Shown in pieces: positions 45,601 through 52,952 of a stretch of DNA of 64,000 nt. The position numbers were made by a program, and so were the translations under genes. Below the pieces are notes generated by a model. That model searched no databases. It worked only from the letters and a program-made list of their open reading frames with translations, and had not been told where the DNA came from. The stretch's first letter is position 1. Every line of letters starts with the position of its first letter. The DNA comes from Blastopirellula sediminis (GTDB taxonomy: Bacteria; Planctomycetota; Planctomycetia; Pirellulales; Pirellulaceae): assembly GCF_020966755.1 (NCBI RefSeq), contig NZ_JAJKFT010000002.1:372001-436000 (forward strand), given 5' to 3'.

Positions 45601-46417
45601 AAACTTGAATAACGATCTGGAAGGGGAAATCGCCCGGGCCGAAGGACGCCAGCCGAATCGCCAACCCACGCAAAACCAACAAGGCGAACCTGGCTCTCCA
45701 GGCGAACAAGGCCAAAACGGCGGCGAACAACCAATGGAAGGAAGCCCGCAGCCTGGCGAGTCGCCGGAAAACCAACCAGGTCAACAACCAGGTCAGCAAC
45801 CAGGTCAACAACCAGGTCAGCAACCAGGTCAACAACCAGGTCAACAACCAGGTCAACAACCAGGTCAACAACCAGGTCAGCAACCAGGTCAGCAACCAGG
45901 TCAGCAACCAGGTCAGCAACCAGGTCAGCAACCGGGTCAGCAACCGGGTCAGCAACCGGGTCAGCAACCGGGTCAGCAACCAGGTCAACAACCGGGTCAA
46001 CAAGGTGGCGGCGGCGGTCGTGGTGACTTAGCCGGCGGTTGGGAACAGTTTATGGAAGGGGGCGGCTTTCAGCCGACCTCTCCGTTTGGTGGCGATGACT
46101 TTGTCGACTGGTCCGATCGACTTCGCGACGTCGAGGAAATCGTCGACGATCCGGAACTTCGCGCCGAAGCGGCCCGCATTCGGGACGCCGCTCGCGAAAT
46201 TCGTCGCGAGCTCAAAGGGACCTCTGCGCCGCCGCAATGGGACATCATCAAGCGAAAGGTGGCTCAGCCGCTGTCGAACTTGCAGAACCGCGTCGCCGAA
46301 GAGCTGCTGAAGCGAACTGCGGATGACGCCCGGGTTCCGATCGACAAGGATCCTGTTCCCGCCCAGTACGAAAACGCCGTTCGTCGCTACTACGAGCGTC
46401 TCGGGAGCAGCGAATGA
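42650..46417 (+). CDS. DUF4175-like membrane protein with long Gln-rich coiled coil
   Basis: 1255 residues from ATG 42650. Three membrane helices lie near 25-41, 47-71 and 145-162 (VVFAGAIPLALLLAVLGSLI; LIRLLAYAAAALLIFAALSL). A beta-rich region follows (EATIEPGDAEVELGSSLLVL, PPDIKLAQPTRDIEVSPIEE). About 514-983 is Gln/Glu/Arg-rich coiled coil (QREARED-like heptads such as ERAEAERQLKRLREEQEEIL). About 1042-1116 is a QQPG tandem repeat encoded by an 18-copy 12-bp array. The C-terminal 120 residues are folded again (WSDRLRDVEEIVDDPELRAE). The layout recalls DUF4175 proteins encoded in MoxR/DUF58 operons. Translation is coupled on both sides by ATGA overlaps. Confidence 0.8.
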   Translation: MIDRQLSRQLQQAAVRLRAYRIWTGVAIVLFAATTLLGLTKLVGMANGVVFAGAIPLALLLAVLGSLIACVIGARSGRNIRRLAQKIEAKFPQLDSTLMTAVEQDPHVSVAGLGYLQRAVVDRALDHARSNDWRNIVSPARMGLIRLLAYAAAALLIFAALSLHWQNVDLLARQPDAELNFGDVVLSGTQYEATIEPGDAEVELGSSLLVLARFADRLPPEATLVYTAEDGEEHTSAMSQSLDDPLFGGRIAAVSTPLRYRVAFGDQVSPEFQVTVFEYPELLQSDAKLVFPSYTGQEEKLVQDTRRVSAVEGTELTLYCHVNKPLAAAELVETTKEGEQTIPLAVDAKDPLTYVVTMKIERSQQLTLRLTDDAGRTDQHPAEFKIVMITNQPPDIKLAQPTRDIEVSPIEEVDLAASAWDDFGLKRVGISYSIPGKLDREVSLGESFPSKERVQAEHLLAFEELKAEPDQLLSWHFWAEDIGPNGEVRRTSSDLFFAEVRPFEEIFRQGEQPADGSQQQQQQQGGQNAEQAQKLAELQKQIINATWKLIRRETRSEPTPEFTPDIQLLIESQQSALAQAEELEQNLQDPQSLEHVQRVKQAMQQAISTLEASAAGPSIPELQPALGFEQAAYQNLLRLRAREHEVVQSSQSQQSSQSSQSQNSRSQQQLQQLKLREDENRYADEQQAQSEQQQEAREDRQILNRLRELAQRQNDLNERIKEQQGALEAAETEEERAEAERQLKRLREEQEEILRDTEELQQRMEEPENQERMAEQRQQLEQARENVRQSAEALQQQMVTQAASAGTRAQSDLNELQDEFQKRSSGQFEEQVREMRKQAQEVVQKEQQLAEELEQLQTGSGGDENSLRDTGDRSQTQAQIAEQRERLGRLMDQMRETIEEAEDSQPLLAETLYDSIRETRKADPQKALEAAESSLRRGFVDDSIRQEAQARPSIDQLAEGIEQAAEQILGDETETLRRALSELQNLNNDLEGEIARAEGRQPNRQPTQNQQGEPGSPGEQGQNGGEQPMEGSPQPGESPENQPGQQPGQQPGQQPGQQPGQQPGQQPGQQPGQQPGQQPGQQPGQQPGQQPGQQPGQQPGQQPGQQPGQQPGQQPGQQGGGGGRGDLAGGWEQFMEGGGFQPTSPFGGDDFVDWSDRLRDVEEIVDDPELRAEAARIRDAAREIRRELKGTSAPPQWDIIKRKVAQPLSNLQNRVAEELLKRTADDARVPIDKDPVPAQYENAVRRYYERLGSSE
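45773..45996 (+). repeat. 12-bp tandem array encoding (QQPG)n
   Basis: Eighteen 12-base units of the form TCARCAACCRGG lie head to tail in 45781-45996, preceded by a partial unit. Each encodes Gln-Gln-Pro-Gly in frame. Units differ only at synonymous third positions (CAA/CAG, CCA/CCG), and the CCG form clusters at the 3' end, suggesting recent expansion. Unit number can change without breaking the frame. Confidence 0.97.
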
Positions 46418-48792
46418 GCGAGTGGTTTCGCGAACAGTTCCTGATCGAGTGGCCGAACGTCTGGGCCGATCGCGGCTGGACTGTGCCGGCCTGCGTCGTC
46501 GGCGGTGCGCTCTTCCTATTGATCTTGTGGGCGTACCGTTCAATTCAGGCTCCACTTTGGCTGAAGTTTACCTGTGCGGCGTTCAAGACGCTGGCCGTGC
46601 TGCTGCTCGCGGCGATACTGGTCGAACCGATGCGGAGCGAATCGAAGCCGGTTCCCGGCGCCAACCTGTTCGCGGTGCTGGCCGATCGCTCGCAAAGTTT
46701 GCAGATCGCCGACCGCGGCGAGTCGTCTTCTCGGGCCGACAAATTGAAGCCGCAGCTCGAACGGAGCGCTCCGTGGCAGGTCGCACTCGGCCAACAGTTC
46801 GACGTTCGCCGTTACGAGTTCGATCGCCAACTCGCGCCGGTCGCCGACTTCCAAGCGTTCGCCCCCGATGGCGAAGGGTCGTCGATCGTCGCCGCGCTGA
46901 CCGGCGTCGCCGAGCGCTACGCCGAACGCCCGATCGCCGGGATTCTGCTCTTCACCGACGGCAACGCGACCGACTTCTCCGACAAAACGATCGACTGGAG
47001 CCAATCGCCGCCGATCTTTCCGGTGGTGCTGGGCGCTGAGCGAACCGCCAGCGATATCGGCATCCGCCGCGTCACCGCGAGTCAAACCAACTTTGAAGCG
47101 GCGCCGGTCACGATCACAGCCGAGCTGGAAGGGGATGGTTTCGCCGGCAAGTCGGTAACGGTCGAATTGCTCGACGAAAAGGGAGAGCGTCAGCAGACGC
47201 AGACCGTGTCGGACGTCCGCGACGGTCAGCTCTTCTCGGTCCGCTTTCAAGTCAAACCGACCGAGCGAGGCGTTATCTTCTACCAGGTCCGCGCCTACGC
47301 CAAAGGGGAAGAAGAATCTCTGGAAGATCCCACGAAAAGCGACGAAGCGACCCTGCTGAACAACCAGCGAATCGCGGTCGTCAATCGGGGCCAGGGGCCT
47401 TACAAAGTGCTCTACGTTTCGGGTCGCCCCAACTGGGAGTTCAAGTTTCTCAATCGTTCGCTCGCCGAGGATGACGAGATCAAACTCGACGCCTTGGTGC
47501 GGATCGCCAAGCGGGAAGCGAAGTTCCAGTTTCGGGACAAAGATTCGAGCGCCAATCGGATCTTCACCAACTCCGACGACGAAAAGAAGGAGCAGGTCGA
47601 ACAGTACGACGAAGCGGTTCTGCTCCGCGTCGGCAAGCTCCAGCCGGGCGAACTCTCCGGCGGCTTTCCCAAATCGTCCGACGAATTGTTCCAGTATCAC
47701 GCGATCATCCTCGATGACCTCGAAGCCGACTTCTTCACCCAAGAGCAAAAGTCGCTTATCCAGGACTTTGTCAGCCTGCGCGGCGGTGGTTTTCTGATGC
47801 TCGGCGGGACGGAATCGTTCGCCGAAGGTCAGTTCCACCGCACTCCGATCGGCGAGTTGCTCCCTGTCTATCTGAGCGGCGTGCAAAACCCGCCGCAGCA
47901 GACCGAGTTCGGGCTCGAGATGACCCGCGAAGGGTTGCTCGAACCGTGGGTCCGCGTGCGGGCGACCGAGCAGGAAGAAGAGAAGCGATTCGAAGAGATG
48001 CCGCAGCTCCGGACCCTCAACTCGGTCGGCGCGCTGAAGCCGGGGGCGACGCAACTGTTGGCGACGCCGATTGGCGAGAGCGAAACGCGTCCGGTCCTTG
48101 TGACGCAGCGGTTCGGCAAAGGACGCACCGCCGCGCTGATGCTCGGCGATCTGTGGCGGTGGAAGCTGCATCAAGATTCGCCTGACAACGAGGACCTCGA
48201 AAAGGCATGGCGGCAGACGATTCGCTGGCTCGTCGGCGACGTTCCGCAGCGGGTCAAAGTCGAAGCGAACCGCCGCACCGCCGATCCGAATCGTCCGGTC
48301 GAAATCGCCGTCGAAGTCAACGACGAGAACTTCAAGCCGCTCGATAACGCCAACGTCACGATCGAAGTGAGCACGCCGGACGGAGAAACTCTGACGCTGA
48401 CCGCCCAGCCGAAAGACGCCGTGTCGGGGAAGTACGCGTCGACCTATGTGCCGCGAACGCCGGGCGCCTATCGGGCCAACGTCATCGCTTACAACCCGGA
48501 CGGCAGCGAGATCCAACAGACCGAGACAGGCTGGGTCGCCGAACCGGCCAGCGAAGAGTTCGCCACGTTGAAACCGAATCGGGACTTCCTCGAAATGATC
48601 GCGCAGAAGTCGGGGGGCGAAGTCGTTCCGCTCGATAACCTCGATGCGTTCGTCGCAACGCTTCCCGATCGCGAGATTCCGATCGTCGAGCCGAAGATTC
48701 ATTCGGTCTGGCATACCTGGGGCGTCTTTCTGTTGGCGATTGTTTTGCTCGTCGGCGAATGGGGCCTGCGGCGCTGGAAAGGATTGGCCTAG
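46414..48792 (+). CDS. Membrane protein with vWA-like and glutamine-amidotransferase-like domains
   Basis: 792 residues. Two N-terminal helices (VPACVVGGALFLLILWAYRS; FTCAAFKTLAVLLLAAILVE) are followed by NLFAVLADRSQSLQIAD, a vWA-type metal motif (DxSxS near 90), and IAGILLFTDGNATDFSD. Near 330, YKVLYVSGRPNWEFKFLNRS and later VSLRGGGFLMLGGTESFAEG resemble the class-I glutamine-amidotransferase-like domain seen in proteins of this operon type; no catalytic Cys is obvious there. A C-terminal helix (WGVFLLAIVLLVGEW) closes the chain. The start overlaps the previous stop by four bases (ATGA). It is a structural partner of the BatA-like protein by context. Confidence 0.85.
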   Translation: MSEWFREQFLIEWPNVWADRGWTVPACVVGGALFLLILWAYRSIQAPLWLKFTCAAFKTLAVLLLAAILVEPMRSESKPVPGANLFAVLADRSQSLQIADRGESSSRADKLKPQLERSAPWQVALGQQFDVRRYEFDRQLAPVADFQAFAPDGEGSSIVAALTGVAERYAERPIAGILLFTDGNATDFSDKTIDWSQSPPIFPVVLGAERTASDIGIRRVTASQTNFEAAPVTITAELEGDGFAGKSVTVELLDEKGERQQTQTVSDVRDGQLFSVRFQVKPTERGVIFYQVRAYAKGEEESLEDPTKSDEATLLNNQRIAVVNRGQGPYKVLYVSGRPNWEFKFLNRSLAEDDEIKLDALVRIAKREAKFQFRDKDSSANRIFTNSDDEKKEQVEQYDEAVLLRVGKLQPGELSGGFPKSSDELFQYHAIILDDLEADFFTQEQKSLIQDFVSLRGGGFLMLGGTESFAEGQFHRTPIGELLPVYLSGVQNPPQQTEFGLEMTREGLLEPWVRVRATEQEEEKRFEEMPQLRTLNSVGALKPGATQLLATPIGESETRPVLVTQRFGKGRTAALMLGDLWRWKLHQDSPDNEDLEKAWRQTIRWLVGDVPQRVKVEANRRTADPNRPVEIAVEVNDENFKPLDNANVTIEVSTPDGETLTLTAQPKDAVSGKYASTYVPRTPGAYRANVIAYNPDGSEIQQTETGWVAEPASEEFATLKPNRDFLEMIAQKSGGEVVPLDNLDAFVATLPDREIPIVEPKIHSVWHTWGVFLLAIVLLVGEWGLRRWKGLA

Positions 48793-48794
48793 CT

Positions 48795-49769
48795 ATGTTG
48801 TGGATCGTTGCGTGCGTCGCCCTGCTGTCTGGCGTCGAAGCGGAGAGCGAAAAAGCCGTTCCCGCCAACACCGTCATCGTCGCGGTCGGTGAGCCGGGGG
48901 AACCGCAGTACGAACAGATGTTCGCCGAGTGGGCCGCTCGTTGGCGGGAAGCGACCGCCAAGTCCGACAGCAAATGTGTGGAGATCGGCCTCACGCCGCG
49001 CGAGGCCGACTCGAAGGCCGATCGCGACATTCTCCAAGCGACCCTCGCCGAACTTGCCAAGGATCCGCCGCAAACGCTCTGGATCGTCTTGATCGGGCAC
49101 GGCACCTTCGACGGCAAAAAGGCGAAGTTCAATCTCCGCGGCGCCGACATCACCGCAGCCGATCTGGCCGAGCGGCTGGCGCCCCTTTCGTGCCGGGTTG
49201 CGATCGTCAACTGTGCGTCGGCCAGCGGTCCCTTTCTCCAACAGCTGACCGGCGAGAACCGCGCCGTCATCACGTCGACGCAAAGCGGTTTCGAGCACAA
49301 CTTCGCTCGTTTCGGCGGATACTTATCGAAGGCGATTGGCGACGCGGCCGGCGATCTCGACAAAGATGGCCAGACGTCGCTGCTCGAAGCGTGGCTCGCG
49401 GCCGCCAAGCAGACGCAAGAGTACTACGATTCCGACTCCCGTTTGGCGACCGAGCATTCGCTGCTCGACGACAACGGCGACGGCAAAGGGACGCCGGCCG
49501 ATTGGTTCCGCGGCATCCACATCATCAAAACGTCCAAAGACGCCGCGCTACCCGACGGTACGCTCGCCAACCAGTTCATCCTGACGCCGAGCGACGCCAA
49601 GTCGGCGCTGCCGGAAGAGCTGCGTCAGCAGCGCGATGAGCTGGAGCGCAAACTGGCCGAGCTTCGTCAGCAAAAGGAGACTCTGGCGGAAGAGGAATAC
49701 CTCCAACAGCTGGAGGCGATTCTCATTCCGTTGGCGAAACTCTATCAATCGGCGGAAGCGAAAGACTAG
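48795..49769 (+). CDS. Secreted C13/caspase-like (clan CD) protein with His/Cys dyad
   Basis: 324 residues from ATG 48795, only two bases after the previous stop. Signal peptide MLWIVACVALLSGVEAES. The core has WIVLIGHGTFDGKKA (His 102) and CRVAIVNCASASGPF (Cys 140), spaced 38 residues. That is a GHG plus NCxSxSG arrangement like legumain/C13 and caspase-type cysteine peptidases. AVITSTQSGFEHNFARFGGY and TSLLEAWLAAAKQTQEYYDS match the later part of C13-like domains. A C-terminal coiled coil (LRQQRDELERKLAELRQQKE) follows. Both catalytic residues are present, so activity is plausible. It is the last gene of the MoxR/DUF58/BatA operon, which places a protease at the end of a chaperone-like system. 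The assignment is by motif only. Confidence 0.75.
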   Translation: MLWIVACVALLSGVEAESEKAVPANTVIVAVGEPGEPQYEQMFAEWAARWREATAKSDSKCVEIGLTPREADSKADRDILQATLAELAKDPPQTLWIVLIGHGTFDGKKAKFNLRGADITAADLAERLAPLSCRVAIVNCASASGPFLQQLTGENRAVITSTQSGFEHNFARFGGYLSKAIGDAAGDLDKDGQTSLLEAWLAAAKQTQEYYDSDSRLATEHSLLDDNGDGKGTPADWFRGIHIIKTSKDAALPDGTLANQFILTPSDAKSALPEELRQQRDELERKLAELRQQKETLAEEEYLQQLEAILIPLAKLYQSAEAKD

Positions 49770-51091
49770 TCATCACTCGCCTTCTTTCCCTTCTTCGGCG
49801 CCCAGAGCGTCGCCTGGTGCGTTTTGACCCACGTCTTGTAGCCATCGTGCAGGCGTTTCACCACCTCGGGATGTTCGGCGGCGATGTCGTGCGCTTCGGC
49901 GATGTCTTTCGAGAGATTGAACAACTGCAGCTTCCCATCCTGCTCTTTATGTCCGCCGACCAACTTGTAGTCGCCGCTGCGGACCGACCAGTTGCTTCCC
50001 ATCTTCCAGAAGAGCGCTTCGTGCGGGTCTTTCGCCTCTTTGCCGCTCAAATACGGCGTTAGATCAACCCCGTCGAGCGGCTGACCGGACGGTTCGACCC
50101 CGGCGGCGGCCAGACAAGTCGACGCGATATCGAGTGCGATCACCGGCTCATCGTAAACCTTTCCCTTCGGCAGCTTGGCCGGCCAGCTGACGACGAACGG
50201 CACTCGCGTTCCCCCTTCCCAGCAGCTTCCCTTAAAGCCATGCAGCGGGCGATTGTCATGCGCCGGGGTACCGCCGTTGTCATTCAAGAAGAAGACGATC
50301 GTGTTGTCGGTCAGATCGTTCTCCTGCAGCGCATCCATCACCTTACCGACCGCGCGATCGAGCGCGATCGTCATCGCCGGAACCTTTTTGCCGCCGGTCG
50401 TCGCCAGGTCGGCTTCGGTCGCATGATTCGGGCCGTGAGTCGCATTGAACGCCAGGTAGATGAAGAACGGCTTGTCTTTGCTGTCGGCGATATACTTGGC
50501 CGCTTCGTCGGCCAGGTGATCGGTCATGTAGTCGAACTTCTCCGGACGAACCGGATCGCGATCGCGCAGAATTTGATTCAAGCGGGTCGGCTTCTCCAGC
50601 GGAAAGTAGCTGCGCTGCCCTTGAAGAAAGCCGTAGTAGTCAGTGAAGCCGCGATCGAGCGGATGAAACTTCGGCGCGTAACCGAGGTGCCATTTGCCGA
50701 GGGCGATCGTGCGATAGCCCGCTTCCTTCAGCATCGCCGGGAAGAGCGTCTCGGTCAGGGGCAATCCATTCACTTCGCTATACGCCGGGGGAATGTTGTA
50801 CTCATGTCCAAACCGCTGTTGATAGCGACCGGTCAACAGGCCGGCTCGCGATGGACTGCAAACGCAGCCAGAGACATATCCGTTGGTGCAGCGAACGCCG
50901 CTTTCGGCCAGGGCGTCGATCCGCGGCGTAGCGGTCTCGCCGCCGTGCATCGTGAAGTCGTTGTACCCGGCGTCGTCCGACAGGATCACAATCAGGTTCG
51001 GCCGATCCGCGGCTTTCTCCGCCGCGACAGACGCCGCCGCCGAGATCCACGTCCCCAACACCGCCGCAATCAGAAGAGCCGCTCGCGTCAT
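49766..51091 (-). CDS. Formylglycine-dependent sulfatase (arylsulfatase family)
   Basis: 441 residues from the ATG at 51091 (450 from TTG 51118). Signal peptide TRAALLIAAVLGTWISAAAS. RPNLIVILSDDAGYNDFTMH supplies the first metal Asp pair. CVCSPSRAGLLTGRYQQRF contains C-x-P-S-R (Cys near 78), the site converted to formylglycine. KWHLGYAPKFHPLDRGFTDY and FFLNDNGGTPAHDNRPLHGF are the other hallmark motifs. The enzyme removes sulfate esters, in planctomycetes commonly from algal polysaccharides. The specific substrate is unknown. The gene converges on the C13-like gene, and the palindrome CTAG (49766-49769) provides both stop codons. Confidence 0.95.
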   Translation of the reverse strand: MTRAALLIAAVLGTWISAAASVAAEKAADRPNLIVILSDDAGYNDFTMHGGETATPRIDALAESGVRCTNGYVSGCVCSPSRAGLLTGRYQQRFGHEYNIPPAYSEVNGLPLTETLFPAMLKEAGYRTIALGKWHLGYAPKFHPLDRGFTDYYGFLQGQRSYFPLEKPTRLNQILRDRDPVRPEKFDYMTDHLADEAAKYIADSKDKPFFIYLAFNATHGPNHATEADLATTGGKKVPAMTIALDRAVGKVMDALQENDLTDNTIVFFLNDNGGTPAHDNRPLHGFKGSCWEGGTRVPFVVSWPAKLPKGKVYDEPVIALDIASTCLAAAGVEPSGQPLDGVDLTPYLSGKEAKDPHEALFWKMGSNWSVRSGDYKLVGGHKEQDGKLQLFNLSKDIAEAHDIAAEHPEVVKRLHDGYKTWVKTHQATLWAPKKGKKASDD

Positions 51092-51324
51092 ATCAAAAAA
51101 TCCGTCAAGTTTCTTCAAAATATGCCTGTCTCTTTGAATGTAGTTGGAAATCGCTGCGTGCGAATAGGCGAAAACCCGCGAACACTGCGAATAGAATCTC
51201 CTCTCCCGTCGTGGTCTTTCTCCCGCCTGATCGGCTCTTCGCGCAATCTAGTCAAACATTTGCTCGGCTCGAGTATTCGGGGTAACATGCCGCCAAGTGA
51301 CGGCCTACATCGTTTGGAGCGACC

Positions 51325-52236
51325 ATGAACAAAAAGCTGACTCTCCTGCTGCTGTTGACCTGCTTCTTCTCCGCATTAGCGGTCGCCCACAGTCAGGCCG
51401 AGGACGCGCCGCGAAAGAAGATCGTGTTGATCGCCGGCAAGAAAAGTCACGGCCCGGTCGGCAACGGTATTCATGACTATCCCTGGTCGGTGAAGCTGCT
51501 GAAAGTGATGCTCGATCAAAGTAACGTCGCCGATCAGGTAAAGGTCGAATTCCACCTGGAAGGCTGGCCGCAGGACGAAAGCACGCTCGCCGACGCCGAC
51601 GCGATCATGGTCATCTCCGACGGACGTGACGGCGACAAGTTCGAAGAAGCGCCTCACTTTCAGTCGGACGAACGTGTCGCCGTCATGCAAAAGCAGATTG
51701 ATCGGGGCTGCGGCTTTTTGACGTTTCACTTTTCGACGTTCGCTCCTGACAAGTACGCGTCCCAGATCCTCGACTGGAGCGGCGGATTTTTTGATTGGGA
51801 AGAAAATGGGAAACGGCAGTGGTATTCGGCGATCGAAACGCAAACCGCCGCGCTGCAGCTTCCGGCGGCCGACCATCCGATCTCGCACGGCGTAAAACCG
51901 TTTACGCTGCGGGAAGAGTTCTACTACAACCTGCGGTTCAATCCGGACGACGCGCGGCGTCAGTCAATCGCCGCCGTCCCAACTCTCCCGGGCCGCGAGC
52001 CGGACGGCAAAGTGGTCGCGTGGGCTCGGGAGCGGGAAAACGGGGGCCGCGGATTCGGCACAACCTGCGGCCACTATTACGACAATTGGCAAGAGCCGCA
52101 GTTCCGCAAACTCATTCTGAACGCAATCGCCTGGTCGGCGCACGCCGAAGTTCCCCCCGGCGGCGTCGAAGCGAAGTTCTACACGCACGACGAAATCGAA
52201 GCGGCCCTGGCCGCCGGGTCGTCTGCCGAAAAATAG
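51325..52236 (+). CDS. Secreted ThuA-like domain protein
   Basis: 303 residues; ATG 51325 has GGAG five bases upstream. Signal peptide (MNKKLTLLLLLTCFFSALAV, cleavage near SQA). The ThuA-like fold is visible: KKIVLIAGKKSHGPVGNGIH, ADAIMVISDGRDGDKFEEAP, RGCGFLTFHFSTFAPDKYAS, ILDWSGGFFDWEENGKRQWY, HPISHGVKPFTLREEFYYNL, GGRGFGTTCGHYYDNWQEPQ. The family is related to class-I glutamine amidotransferases and is abundant in planctomycetes in glycan-utilisation settings; no reaction is firmly known for this branch. It is divergent from the sulfatase gene, in keeping with a carbohydrate role. Its stop lies at the start of a repeat-rich intergenic region. Confidence 0.9.
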   Translation: MNKKLTLLLLLTCFFSALAVAHSQAEDAPRKKIVLIAGKKSHGPVGNGIHDYPWSVKLLKVMLDQSNVADQVKVEFHLEGWPQDESTLADADAIMVISDGRDGDKFEEAPHFQSDERVAVMQKQIDRGCGFLTFHFSTFAPDKYASQILDWSGGFFDWEENGKRQWYSAIETQTAALQLPAADHPISHGVKPFTLREEFYYNLRFNPDDARRQSIAAVPTLPGREPDGKVVAWARERENGGRGFGTTCGHYYDNWQEPQFRKLILNAIAWSAHAEVPPGGVEAKFYTHDEIEAALAAGSSAEK

Positions 52237-52715
52237 GACCGGACCGCCGCCCGTTTTTTTTGGGCGGGCGAGCTTCCGTAGGGTCCGCTGTGCGGACCAT
52301 CGGAATTGCCAACCGACTGGCCCGATCAATCGCCACATCCCCGGTCCGCACAGCGGACCCTACGGCTGAAGAGTGGACTGGACCGCTGTCGATTTTTTTT
52401 CGAACCACGCCCGCTGAATTCATTAGCGCTCAAACGGACAGTGGACTGGACCGCAACTTTTTTTCGCGACGACATCTCGGCAGGTCCCAAATCGTTTGCC
52501 TGACCTGCGATCTCCCAGTTTTGTTCCCCTTTCCTTACCCAGACCGCCTAGCATGTGGACCGCAGCGCTCATTTTTTTTCGTCACAGAGTGGACTGGACT
52601 GCGCGCGAAAAAATTTGCTTCGCGGCGTCCCGAGTTGAATGACGAATCCAACCTGACTCTCACAATGACCTTCCACCGGTCCCGAAACAGGACCGGACCG
52701 TTCGCATTCTTTTTC
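52235..52715. repeat. Family of short dispersed repeats, GGAC[CT]GGACCGC plus T-tract
   Basis: Six related units start near 52235, 52372, 52439, 52555, 52585 and 52688. The best copies (52372, 52439) read AGTGGACTGGACCGC, then 3-6 variable bases, then seven or eight T and CG. The copies at 52235 and 52688 have GGACCGGACCG; the 52555 copy is shortened, and the 52585 copy has an A-run in place of the T-run. They are in the same orientation and irregularly spaced. No known element was recognised. Confidence 0.75.
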
Positions 52716-52952
52716 TAGCATGCGACGACTCCATGAGCGGACTATCTCCTGGCTTGCCGACCAAGACCCGACGCTTCGCCAGGCAAAGTCGACCCCATTT
52801 CCGTGCGCTTTGTCAACAGACAAAGTTACGGCGAAATCATCGCCGCAGGCGTCCAAAAACTGGTCCTAGCGAAACGGAAACGCGAACCTCCCCTCGGCCG
52901 CGGGAATCCCCTAAACTAGTAGCAATTCGTAGGACCACCGTCAGGATTCGGC
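52237..52952. other. Repeat-rich non-coding interval between ThuA and ternary-system genes
   Basis: A 716-base stretch without a convincing gene. It holds the dispersed GGAC units and the 23-bp inverted repeat listed separately, plus CCGGTCC/GGACCGG (52676-52696) as a 7-bp hairpin followed by a T-rich stretch. Short ORFs across it start within repeats and are not supported. Confidence 0.6.
52276..52365. repeat. Perfect 23-bp inverted repeat, REP-like
   Basis: 52276-52298 and 52343-52365 are exact reverse complements separated by 44 bases. Each arm is also internally palindromic (GGTCCGC around a three-base centre with GCGGACC). Such nested palindromes resemble intergenic REP-type elements. 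No transposase gene lies in the window. Confidence 0.85.

Noticed and set aside
45773-45996. Possible CRISPR-like array
   Set aside because: The units are contiguous 12-mers without spacers and are in frame inside a gene.
42665-46003. 1112-codon open frame on the minus strand, Leu/Thr-rich
   Set aside because: It is antisense to the DUF4175-like gene; the Leu-Leu-Thr-Trp repeats are simply the reverse complement of the QQPG array.
46540-48714. 724-codon minus-strand open frame
   Set aside because: Antisense to the vWA/GATase-like gene, with no family motif; it reflects codon bias in G+C-rich coding DNA.
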